This document shows, one piece after another, positions 9,852-17,093 of a stretch of 64,000 bases of DNA. The notes below the pieces were generated by a model. That model worked only from the letters and a program-made list of their open reading frames with translations, was not told the origin of the DNA and searched no databases. Position 1 is the stretch's first letter. Every line of letters starts with the position of its first letter. This stretch comes from Nakamurella lactea DSM 19367 (GTDB taxonomy: Bacteria; Actinomycetota; Actinomycetes; Mycobacteriales; Nakamurellaceae): positions 186,001 to 250,000 of the forward strand of contig NZ_AUFT01000008.1 in the NCBI RefSeq assembly GCF_000426645.1. The letters are read 5' to 3'. Made by a program: the position numbers and the translations under genes.

Positions 9852-11675
9852 GTGGCGATGGACGATCTTCCCCGGCCGGCCGGATCCGCTCGCAGCTGGT
9901 CGGGTGGCTGGTCGGTTGCCTCGTCACGGATGTCACGCCTGATTGCCCTGTGCGCCGGCCTCTACGGCCTGCTGACCATGGCGCGTGGCATCTGGCCGGT
10001 GCATCACCTGCAGCAGGAACTGCTCGGAGTCAGGGTGCACATCGTTCCCGGACCGGTCGGCTCGGCCCTTACCGTGGGGCTGGGCGCCGCGATCGTGCTG
10101 GTCGCACACGGGTTGGCCCGCCGCAAGCGCCGCGCCTGGCAGGTCGCCGCCGGTGTGCTCGGGGTGCTGACCCTGTTGGATGCCTTTCGGCCCAAGGACT
10201 TCGATTCGCTGATCGTCTCGGTGGCGTTGTTGTTGCTGCTGGTTGCCTGCCGCCCGCAGTTCACCGGCCGCACCGACGCCACCCTGCGGGGCAGCGCCGC
10301 CGGCGCGTCCGCGGTGATCCTGGCCATGGGGTTCCTCGTCGGGATGGTCGCCATGGGCGCCGACCGGCAGCATCTGGTCGGCGACACCGGGCTCGGGGCC
10401 AGGGCCGTGACGGTGCTGCGCGGCTTTCTCGGCGTCGGCGGACCGGTGAGGTTCGAGGCCGCGCACCGGCAGGCGCAGTTCGAGCTGACGCTGGTGGCCT
10501 TCACCCTCTTGGTGATCGCCGTTGCCGGCTACCTGTTGTTGCGCGCCGCGGAGCCGGCCCCGTTCCGCACCCCGGCCGAACAGGCGGCGGTGACCGAACT
10601 GCTCGAGCGGCACGGGCCACGCGACTCGTTGGGCTACTTCGCTTTGCGGGCCGACAAGAGCGTCGTGGTGTCACCGACCGGGAAGGCCGCGATCACCTAC
10701 CGGGTGATCACCGGGGTGGCGATGGTCTCGGCCGACCCACTCGGCGAACCGGATGCCTGGCCGCCGGCGATCGCCGCGTATTTGGCCCTGTGTCGACGCA
10801 ACTCCTGGGTTCCGGCCGTCCTCGGCTGCTCCGCCGAGGGCGCGCTGGCGTTCCGGCGGCAGGGCCTGTCGGTCCTCGAGATCGGTGACGAGGCGTTGGT
10901 CGACGCATCCTCGTTCTCGCTCGAGGGCAGGTCGATGCGGAACGTGCGGCAGATGGTGAACCGGGTCCGTCGCAACGGCTATCAGGTCGAAGTGCGTCGC
11001 ATCGAACAGTTGTCCGGCGACGAGCTGGGCGTCCTGGAGGAGTGCGCGGCCCGATGGCGGATCGGCCGCCTCGAACGCGGGTACTCGATGGCGCTCGGCC
11101 GGTTCGGCGGACCGGGCTGCGTGATCGTCATTGCTTCCAGCGCGGAACCGGATGGTTCTCCGCGGCCCAGGGCGTTGCTGCAGTTCGTCCCGTGGGGAAA
11201 CGACGGCTGGTCGCTGGATCTGATGCGACGGGACCCGGCGGCCGATCCGGGGATGAACGACTTCATGATCGTCAGCGCGCTCCAGCAGGCTGGACAGTTC
11301 GGCATCAGCCGGGTGTCGCTGAACTTCGCGATGCTCCGCCAGGCCTTCGCGCAGGGTGAGCGGCTCGGCGCCGGCTGGGCGGCCCGCGGCTGGGCCGGTC
11401 TGCTGCGGCAGCTGTCCCGGTGGTTCCAGCTGGAGTCGCTGTACCGGTTCAATGCCAAGTTCGGGCCGACCTGGGTGCCGCGCTATCTGTGCTTCCGCGG
11501 CATCGCGTCCTTGCCCAGGGTCGGCTACGCGGCGATGGAGGCCGAGGCGTTCGTCCAGCGTCCGGTGGCGCTCAAGCGGCTGAGCGGCAGAACTGTGGTC
11601 TCCGGCGATCAGTTGGTGCCGCTGCCGCGAACGTCGGCGCTGCCGCGGACTTCGACCCGGCGGCTCGCCGACTGA
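9852..11675 (+). CDS. MprF/LysX-like aminoacyl-phospholipid (or diacylglycerol) synthase
   Basis: 607 residues. About six or seven N-terminal membrane helices are followed from about residue 240 by a soluble GNAT-like LPG synthase C-terminal domain (DUF2156). Seen family features: RGDSLGYFALR-type start of the domain (here RDSLGYFALRADKS), ADPLGEPDAW, the NVRQMVNRVRRNGY stretch, LDLMRRDP, NDFMIVSAL and RFNAKFGPTWVPRY. Such enzymes transfer an amino acid from aminoacyl-tRNA to a membrane lipid, reducing surface charge. It lacks the lysyl-tRNA synthetase half found in mycobacterial LysX. The divergent esterase pair supports a lipid aminoacylation/deacylation module. A start at 9858 is also possible. 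Confidence 0.85.
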   Translation: MAMDDLPRPAGSARSWSGGWSVASSRMSRLIALCAGLYGLLTMARGIWPVHHLQQELLGVRVHIVPGPVGSALTVGLGAAIVLVAHGLARRKRRAWQVAAGVLGVLTLLDAFRPKDFDSLIVSVALLLLLVACRPQFTGRTDATLRGSAAGASAVILAMGFLVGMVAMGADRQHLVGDTGLGARAVTVLRGFLGVGGPVRFEAAHRQAQFELTLVAFTLLVIAVAGYLLLRAAEPAPFRTPAEQAAVTELLERHGPRDSLGYFALRADKSVVVSPTGKAAITYRVITGVAMVSADPLGEPDAWPPAIAAYLALCRRNSWVPAVLGCSAEGALAFRRQGLSVLEIGDEALVDASSFSLEGRSMRNVRQMVNRVRRNGYQVEVRRIEQLSGDELGVLEECAARWRIGRLERGYSMALGRFGGPGCVIVIASSAEPDGSPRPRALLQFVPWGNDGWSLDLMRRDPAADPGMNDFMIVSALQQAGQFGISRVSLNFAMLRQAFAQGERLGAGWAARGWAGLLRQLSRWFQLESLYRFNAKFGPTWVPRYLCFRGIASLPRVGYAAMEAEAFVQRPVALKRLSGRTVVSGDQLVPLPRTSALPRTSTRRLAD

Positions 11676-11719
11676 TCCTCGATCGGCGGCGTGGCAGGTC
11701 GCCGCGCCGCCACTGTCAG

Positions 11720-11725
11720 TAGGCT
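11720..11725 (+). promoter_or_regulatory. Likely -10 hexamer for the leader ORF / GT87 transcript
   Basis: TAGGCT ends seven bases before a GTG that opens a 25-codon reading frame. The spacing fits a leaderless transcript beginning at that GTG. Inference from sequence only. Confidence 0.45.
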
Positions 11726-11732
11726 CTGCCGG

Positions 11733-11810
11733 GTGAGCGAGCGCCAGCGAGCGAAGATTGATACAGATCGGGGTACCTGCGCGGGGAACGAGCGGCAGGG
11801 ACCCCGGTGA
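11733..11810 (+). CDS. Leaderless upstream ORF, 25-residue leader peptide
   Basis: GTG-initiated frame reading MSERQRAKIDTDRGTCAGNE and ending in RQGPR. Its TGA (11808-11810) overlaps the GTG of the GT87 gene (11807-11809), so ribosomes ending here can reinitiate on the main gene. A TAGGCT hexamer upstream suggests that its first base is the transcription start. Peptides starting MSERSER-like are, from memory, common in front of actinobacterial genes and may come from a dispersed repeat. No function beyond coupling can be claimed. Confidence 0.45.
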   Translation: MSERQRAKIDTDRGTCAGNERQGPR

Positions 11811-13780
11811 GCGGTCCGACCCCCGGCGACGAGACGTCGCAGCCTGCCCTGCCGCCGGATCATCCGGACCGGGCGTTCTCGCCGGAGGCGACAGCAGCTT
11901 CGGCCCCGGCCGGCAGCGACCGGGCCGACAGCGCCCCGGCCGACGGCGACCCGGCTGGGCCCGACGACGCCGACGTCACCGTGCTTGCCGACCCGGCCGA
12001 CCTGCCCCCCTCGTCATCCCTGTCGCCGGCGGATCGCGTCATCCCGTCCTGGACCGACCCGACCGTCCGCCGCGCCTCGGACCTGGTCGGAGGCCCTCTG
12101 GGCCGGCACGCCCAGGTCGGCCGGAACCGGCTGATCACCCCGCTGCGGGTCTGCCTGATGTTCGGCATCGTGGTGCTCGCGCTGGGCTGGATGTTCAAGT
12201 CGCCATGCATCCAGCAGGGCGGCGACAGCGCGCAGCCGACGCTTGACCAGTCCGGGCAGCGGCCGTGGCTCACCGGTTGCTACAACGACGTGGTCCCGCT
12301 GTACGGCAGCCGCGGCTTCGACCGGCCGCAGGACTTCCCGTACGCGAACTCGTTCATCGAGCTCAAGGACGGCGGCGAGCGGCGGATCTATCCGGCCGAC
12401 ATCGTGACCCCCTCCGGTGACGGATTCCAGGCCGCCACCCCCAAAGGCCCGGTCCAGCTGTCGGACAAGGACATCGTCGGTGACGCCGACTCCGGCTACC
12501 GGGAGGTGCAGGGCAACCAGCTGGTCCCGGTCGGCAACATCGACGACCTCGGGCAGGTGCGTTACCTGGAGTACCCGGTGCTGACCGGGCTGTTCCAGTG
12601 GGGCGTCAGCTGGACCACCGAGGGTTACCTGAACCTGGCCCGCAGCAGCGGGATCCTGCCGGTGCCGCTGGATGTCGCCGCGTACTTCACCATCGGCGCG
12701 ATCTTCCTGGCGCTGTTCTACCTGTGGGCGATCGCCTGCACCGCGCGGATGTCCCGCAAGCGCATCTGGGACACCGCGATCATGTGCCTGTCGCCGCTGC
12801 TGGTCGTGCACGCCTTCACCAACTGGGACCTGCTCGCGGTCGGGCTGTGCGCCGGCGGCATGTGGGCCTGGTCGCGGAACAGACCCGTGCTGTCCGGCGT
12901 CCTGCTGGGACTGGGAATGGCCGCCAAGCTGTACCCGATCCTGCTGCTCGGACCGCTGCTGGTGTTGTGCCTGCGGGCCGGAAAGATGGGCGCCTGGGTC
13001 CGGGCGATGCTCGGCGCCGCGGTTGCGGTGGTGGCCGTCAACCTCCCGGTACTGCTGGCCTACCCGCACGCCTGGTACGAGTTCATCCGGCTCAACTCGG
13101 AACGACCGCCGGAGTGGGACTCCTGGTACTTCCTGTTCGCGCACATCACTGGCTCGAAGATCTGGGACAACGACGCCAACGCGGATACCCCTACCTTCCT
13201 CAACAACCTGTCGCTGTTGCTGTTCCTGCTCGCCTGCGCGGCGATCGGCTGGTTCGCGCTGTCCGTGCGGCGCCGCCCGCGGTTCGCCCAGCTCGCCTTC
13301 CTGGTGGTCGCCGCCTTCCTGCTGACGAACAAGGTGTGGTCGCCGCAGTACTCGATCTGGCTGCTCCCGCTGGTGGCGTTGGCGCTGCCCCGCTGGCGCC
13401 CGGTGATGATCTGGCAGATCTCCGAGGTGGTGGTCTGGATGCTGCTGATGTTCCAGTTCGCCGGGGTGGACAACAAGGGACTGTCGGTGGAGCCGTTCGT
13501 CGGCGCCGCGATCATCCGCGGCGCCCTGGTGATCATGCTCATCGTGATGGTGATCAGGGACGCCCTTCGGCCCGAGCGTGACCTGGTCCGGCAGACCGGC
13601 GACGACGACCCGACCGGCGGCGTCCTCGAAAACCAGCCGGACCGGTTCACCCTGCCGTCCCTGCCCACCCTGGTCCGGCGGCTGCACGACGGCGGCCGGC
13701 GCACCGACGAGCCACTGGAGACGGTGACTGCCCGGCCCGTGCTGACCGCGGTACCCGGCGAGCCGGAACCGCGGGTCTGA
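11807..13780 (+). CDS. Polyprenyl-phosphate-dependent glycosyltransferase, GT87 family (Rv0051-like)
   Basis: 657 residues. A Pro/Ala/Asp-rich cytosolic N-terminus of about 110 residues is followed by a membrane helix (ITPLRVCLMFGIVVLALGWM), an extracytoplasmic loop with CIQQGGDS and CYNDVVPLYGSRGFDR, then about ten more helices. The GT-C fold pattern and the loop match DUF2029/GT87 proteins, which use lipid-linked sugars to build cell-envelope glycans such as arabinomannan or PI mannosides. In mycobacteria the orthologue precedes rpsF, as here. The start GTG overlaps a leader ORF stop. The acceptor is unknown. Confidence 0.85.
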   Translation: MSGPTPGDETSQPALPPDHPDRAFSPEATAASAPAGSDRADSAPADGDPAGPDDADVTVLADPADLPPSSSLSPADRVIPSWTDPTVRRASDLVGGPLGRHAQVGRNRLITPLRVCLMFGIVVLALGWMFKSPCIQQGGDSAQPTLDQSGQRPWLTGCYNDVVPLYGSRGFDRPQDFPYANSFIELKDGGERRIYPADIVTPSGDGFQAATPKGPVQLSDKDIVGDADSGYREVQGNQLVPVGNIDDLGQVRYLEYPVLTGLFQWGVSWTTEGYLNLARSSGILPVPLDVAAYFTIGAIFLALFYLWAIACTARMSRKRIWDTAIMCLSPLLVVHAFTNWDLLAVGLCAGGMWAWSRNRPVLSGVLLGLGMAAKLYPILLLGPLLVLCLRAGKMGAWVRAMLGAAVAVVAVNLPVLLAYPHAWYEFIRLNSERPPEWDSWYFLFAHITGSKIWDNDANADTPTFLNNLSLLLFLLACAAIGWFALSVRRRPRFAQLAFLVVAAFLLTNKVWSPQYSIWLLPLVALALPRWRPVMIWQISEVVVWMLLMFQFAGVDNKGLSVEPFVGAAIIRGALVIMLIVMVIRDALRPERDLVRQTGDDDPTGGVLENQPDRFTLPSLPTLVRRLHDGGRRTDEPLETVTARPVLTAVPGEPEPRV

Positions 13781-13787
13781 CGCCGAC

Positions 13788-13869
13788 CCCGAACCGATCG
13801 GGCCTCAACTTTCGCAAAGCCCCAGCACGACCAGGCCTTTTGCCGAAGTTGAGGCCCGATCGGTTCGGG
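13788..13869. repeat. Perfect 24-bp inverted repeat, 34-base loop
   Basis: Arms 13788-13811 and 13846-13869 are exact reverse complements (GAACCGATCGGGCCTCAACTT on the left). The loop is itself nearly self-complementary at its ends: GCAAAGCC against GGCCTTTTGC. The element fills almost the whole 117-base gap between GT87 and the next gene and leaves only the next promoter outside. It could be a very stable terminator or a copy of an intergenic palindromic repeat family. Confidence 0.85.
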
Positions 13870-13897
13870 TAGCGCGGATCACTGAATAATCGCGCCC

Positions 13898-14899
13898 ATG
13901 AGATTCGTGGTGGTCGGGGCCGGTGCGGTCGGTGGCGTGGTCGGCGGTCTGCTGGACGTCGCCGGATTCAACGTGACCCTGGTGGCCCGCGGCGAGCATC
14001 TGACGAAGATCCAGCAGGCGGGGCTGCGACTGCGCACGATCGACGGCGAGCAGTTGTTGCCCATCCGGGCCGTCGGATCCGTCGCCGAGGTCGACTGGTG
14101 CGCGACGGGCGACCCAGCCGACCCGGCCGGGGAGACGGTCGTCCTGCTGGCGGTGAAGAGCGACGCCACCGCCGGTCTGCTCGCCGAACTGGCCGCGGTC
14201 GCGCCGCCCACGATCGCCCTGGCCTGCCTGCAGAACGGCGTCGCCAACGAGCCCCTCGCACTGCGCTGGTTCGAGCGGGTCTACGGAATCTGCGTGATGG
14301 CCCCGACCTCGCACACCGAGCCCGGTCTGGTGGCCGCGGACTGCGGCCCGGTCGCGGCGGTGCTGGACATCGGGAGGTATCCGGCGACCGAGGATGTCGA
14401 CCCGGCTGCCGCGACGATCGCCGCCGCCCTCGAACGGGCCGGCATGTTGTCGCAGCCGCGGGCCGACGTCATGCCGGCGAAGTACCGCAAATTGCTGAGC
14501 AATCTCGGCAACGCGGTGGATGCCGCCTGTGCCCGCGGCGAGGCCGCGACCGAACTGATGCGCCTCGCCAGGGCCGAGGGCGAGGCGGTGCTGACCGCCG
14601 CCGGCATCGCGGTGACCAGCGCCGACGACGACACCGACCGCCGCGGCGATCTGCTCCGTGCGTACGGACCGCCCGGCTCCAGGGGCGGCGGCTCCACCTG
14701 GCAGAGCCTGGCGCGCGGGACCGGAGCGGTGGAGACCGACTACCTGAACGGCGAGATCGTCGCGGTCGCCCGCCGGAGCCGGCAAACCGCCCCGGTGAAC
14801 GAGTTGCTGCAACGCACCGTCGCCGCCTTGGCCACCGAGCGCGGTCGGCCCCGCAGTCTCGACGCCGCCGCCCTGCTGACGAAGCTGGACCGGGGCTGA
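13898..14899 (+). CDS. Ketopantoate reductase family protein (ApbA/PanE-like)
   Basis: 333 residues. N-terminal Rossmann motif VVGAGAVGGVVGG binds NADP; LLAVKSDAT and CLQNGVANE match the ApbA/PanE N-domain; the C-domain carries KYRKLLSNLGNAVDA, where Lys and Asn correspond to the catalytic and substrate residues of 2-dehydropantoate 2-reductase. Known reaction: NADPH reduction of ketopantoate to pantoate in coenzyme A synthesis. Many paralogues have other 2-keto substrates, and the solitary position here does not decide. TAATCG six bases before the ATG suggests a leaderless transcript. Confidence 0.8.
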   Translation: MRFVVVGAGAVGGVVGGLLDVAGFNVTLVARGEHLTKIQQAGLRLRTIDGEQLLPIRAVGSVAEVDWCATGDPADPAGETVVLLAVKSDATAGLLAELAAVAPPTIALACLQNGVANEPLALRWFERVYGICVMAPTSHTEPGLVAADCGPVAAVLDIGRYPATEDVDPAAATIAAALERAGMLSQPRADVMPAKYRKLLSNLGNAVDAACARGEAATELMRLARAEGEAVLTAAGIAVTSADDDTDRRGDLLRAYGPPGSRGGGSTWQSLARGTGAVETDYLNGEIVAVARRSRQTAPVNELLQRTVAALATERGRPRSLDAAALLTKLDRG

Positions 14900-14925
14900 C
14901 GGCCAACCAGCGACGCCGGGTCGGG

Positions 14926-14964
14926 CGGGACAACCGCGCTACGCCGGGACAACCGCGCTACGCC
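14926..14964. repeat. Two tandem copies of a 20-bp motif
   Basis: CGGGACAACCGCGCTACGCC occurs at 14926-14945 and 14945-14964 (period 19, sharing one base). Nearly the same motif, with CCC for CGC in the middle, occurs twice inside the GH3 gene near 28.7 kb. It lies in the 356-base gap before rpsF. Confidence 0.85.
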
Positions 14965-15038
14965 CCATCGTTTGCCGGCACAGCAACGCGAGGACACGAG
15001 CCCGGCGACGCAGGAGCCGGTCTCGTGGCCGCAAGCGA

Positions 15039-15118
15039 GCGCGGCCGGCGAACCAAGACAACACAGCGCGGCCGGCGAACCAAGACAACACAGCGCGGCC
15101 GGCGAACCGGACAACGCT
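15039..15118. repeat. Three tandem 27-bp units before rpsF
   Basis: Two identical 27-base units (15039-15065, 15066-15092) beginning GCGCGGCCGGCGAACCAAGA are followed by a third that diverges after GCGAACC. No spacers separate the copies, so this is not a CRISPR array. The rest of the 14900-15255 gap holds a hairpin-rich leader (a TGCCCGCC...GGTGGGCA pairing near 15135-15160) before rpsF; no further gene is seen. Confidence 0.85.
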
Positions 15119-15255
15119 GATAGACTGCTTGCTGCCCGCCTCGCCGTGAGGTGGGCAGCATGCTGTTGGGGTCAGTCCCGGTTGTTGCCGGAGCCGCCCA
15201 GCATCACCCTCCTGCCGCGGAAAGACCGCGGCCGACGAGTCCACAGGAGGTGAAC

Positions 15256-15564
15256 GTGAGCGTTTCCATTGCGCCGCGTCACTACGAACTACTGCTCATC
15301 CTCGACCCGAACCTCGACGAGCGCACCGTCGCTCCGTCGATCGACACGTTCCTCAACGTGATCCGCCAGGGCGAGGGCACCGTCGAGAAGGTCGACATCT
15401 GGGGTAAGCGCCGTCTCGCCTACGAGATCCGCAAGCAGCCCGAAGGCATCTACGCCGTCATCGACGTCACCTGCACCTCCGCGGTGGTCTCCGAGCTCGA
15501 CCGTCAGCTCAACCTGAACGAGTCGGTGCTGCGGACCAAGATCACCCGGCCGGACGCCAAGTAA
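15256..15564 (+). CDS. rpsF: 30S ribosomal protein S6
   Basis: 102 residues with the S6 signature [15 protein letters not shown], the [14 protein letters not shown] strand and [16 protein letters not shown]6 binds S18 on the platform of the 30S subunit. Start chosen at GTG 15256, five bases after CAGGAGG; a GTG at 15250 lies inside the ribosome-binding site. First gene of rpsF-ssb-rpsR-rplI. Confidence 0.97.
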   Translation: MSVSIAPRHYELLLILDPNLDERTVAPSIDTFLNVIRQGEGTVEKVDIWGKRRLAYEIRKQPEGIYAVIDVTCTSAVVSELDRQLNLNESVLRTKITRPDAK

Positions 15565-15594
15565 CCCCGACCGCGTTCCGAACAGGAGAAAGTC

Positions 15595-16137
15595 ATGGCA
15601 GGCGACACCATCATCACTGTGGTCGGCAACCTGACCGCCGATCCTGAGCTGCGCTTCACCGCTTCCGGCGCTGCCGTCGCGAACTTCACCGTCGCGTCGA
15701 CCCCGCGCATCTTCGACCGGAACTCCGGCGAATGGAAGGACCAGGAAGCGCTGTTCATGCGCTGCAACATCTGGCGCCAGGCCGCCGAGAACGTCGCCGA
15801 GTCGCTGACCCGCGGCGCGCGCGTGGTGGTCACCGGTCGGCTCAAGCAGCGCAGCTACGAGACCAAGGAAGGCGAGAAGCGCACCGTCATCGAACTGGAG
15901 GTCGACGAGATCGGCCCGTCGCTGAAGTACGCGACGGCGAAGGTCAACAAGGTCGCCAGGTCCGACGGCGGCGGTGGCGGCTACGGCGCCTCCGGCGGCT
16001 CCGGTTCCGGCGGCTACAGCGGCGGTTCCGGCGGCGGCGGTGGCAACCGCGGTGGCGGCGCACCGGTCGACGATCCGTGGGCCTCGGCGCCCCCGGCCGG
16101 CGGCGGTGGCGGCTACTCCGACGAGCCGCCGTTCTAA
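15595..16137 (+). CDS. ssb: Single-stranded DNA-binding protein
   Basis: 180 residues. OB-fold at 1-115 ([29 protein letters not shown], then [24 protein letters not shown]), a long Gly-rich linker, and the acidic tip DEPPF that docks replication and repair proteins. It protects ssDNA as a tetramer. It sits between rpsF and rpsR, the classic bacterial arrangement, 30 bases after rpsF with its own AGGAGA site. Confidence 0.97.
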   Translation: MAGDTIITVVGNLTADPELRFTASGAAVANFTVASTPRIFDRNSGEWKDQEALFMRCNIWRQAAENVAESLTRGARVVVTGRLKQRSYETKEGEKRTVIELEVDEIGPSLKYATAKVNKVARSDGGGGGYGASGGSGSGGYSGGSGGGGGNRGGGAPVDDPWASAPPAGGGGGYSDEPPF

Positions 16138-16254
16138 AGCCCTTCCGGCGCCGCAGTTCCGGACGCCACTTCACAACTCTCGACACCCCTTCGACAGCCC
16201 GGTGCTGGATCTCCCGCGCCGGCCGTCATTCCAGATTTCAGGAGAATTCCCACC

Positions 16255-16491
16255 ATGCCCAAGCCCCCCGTCCGCAAGCCGAAGAAGAAGGTCTGCGCCT
16301 TCTGCAAGGAATCGGCGCCGGCCATCGACTACAAGGACACCACCCTGCTGCGCCGGTTCATCTCCGACCGCGGCAAGATCCGCGCGCGTCGGGTCACCGG
16401 CAACTGCACCCAGCACCAGCGCGACATCGCCACGGCCGTGAAGAACGCCCGTGAGGTCGCCCTGCTGCCGTACACCTCGACCGCTCGCTGA
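16255..16491 (+). CDS. rpsR: 30S ribosomal protein S18 (zinc-binding type)
   Basis: 78 residues. The CAFC pair near residue 14, together with a later Cys in [11 protein letters not shown], marks the Cys-containing (C+) form of S18; many actinobacteria also encode a C- copy expressed under zinc starvation elsewhere. The core [18 protein letters not shown] is typical. It is 117 bases after ssb and has AGGAGAA before the ATG. Partner of S6 in the 30S platform. Confidence 0.96.
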   Translation: MPKPPVRKPKKKVCAFCKESAPAIDYKDTTLLRRFISDRGKIRARRVTGNCTQHQRDIATAVKNAREVALLPYTSTAR

Positions 16492-16508
16492 TCAGGAAGG
16501 AATCGAAC

Positions 16509-16961
16509 ATGAAACTCATCCTGACCACTGACGTCGAGAACCTCGGCGGCCCCGGCGACATCGTCGAGGTGAAGGACGGCTACGGCCGCAACTTCCTGCT
16601 CCCGCAGGGCAAGGCCATCGTCGCCACCAAGGGCGCCGAGAAGCAGGTCCAGACCATCAAGCGGGCCCAGCTGGCGCGGGAGATCCGCGGCTCAGAGCAC
16701 GCCAACGAGGTCAAGCAGTCGCTGGAGAAGCTCGCGGTCACCATCACCGCCCGCACCACCGGCGACGGCAGCAAGCTGTTCGGCTCGATCACCAACGCCG
16801 ACGTGGCCGACGCGGTCAAGAAGGCCGGCGGACCGACGCTGGACAAGCGCACCATCGCCACCGACGGGCACATCAAGACCGTCGGCAAGCACCCGGTCGC
16901 GGTCAAACTGCACCCCGAGGTGACTGCCAACGTCACCGTCGTGGTTGTCGCCGAGAAGTAA
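16509..16961 (+). CDS. rplI: 50S ribosomal protein L9
   Basis: 150 residues. N-terminal domain MKLILTTDVENLGGPGDIVEV and GYGRNFLLPQGKA are the L9 signature, followed by the connecting helix and C-domain (GSKLFGSITNADVADAVKKAG, LHPEVTANVTVVV). Last gene of the S6-SSB-S18-L9 operon, 17 bases after rpsR, followed by a strong hairpin terminator. Confidence 0.97.
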   Translation: MKLILTTDVENLGGPGDIVEVKDGYGRNFLLPQGKAIVATKGAEKQVQTIKRAQLAREIRGSEHANEVKQSLEKLAVTITARTTGDGSKLFGSITNADVADAVKKAGGPTLDKRTIATDGHIKTVGKHPVAVKLHPEVTANVTVVVVAEK

Positions 16962-16997
16962 CGGCAACAACGCCGCGTCTGCATCCAGGGCACCAGC

Positions 16998-17040
16998 GAT
17001 GGGCCGCGATCCCCGCTCCGGCGAGGGGTCGCGGCCCATC
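16998..17040 (+). terminator. Strong terminator of the rpsF operon
   Basis: Outer arms GATGGGCCGCGA and TCGCGGCCCATC are perfect reverse complements over 12 bases. They enclose a further CCCC/GGGG pairing with one bulged T. It starts 37 bases after the rplI stop. It also faces the convergent minus-strand gene that ends at 17094, so it may act on both strands. Confidence 0.8.
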
Positions 17041-17093
17041 TCCGTTCCGCCGGACTCATCTCATTGCTGCCTGGGGCGGTAGTTCAGGCAGCG

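Noticed and set aside
12014-13687. 557-codon open frame opposite the GT87 gene
   Set aside because: Composition is His/Gln/Arg-rich and follows the third-position bias of the real gene on the other strand.
15039-15118. Possible small CRISPR array
   Set aside because: Units are directly adjacent without spacers and no cas gene is present.
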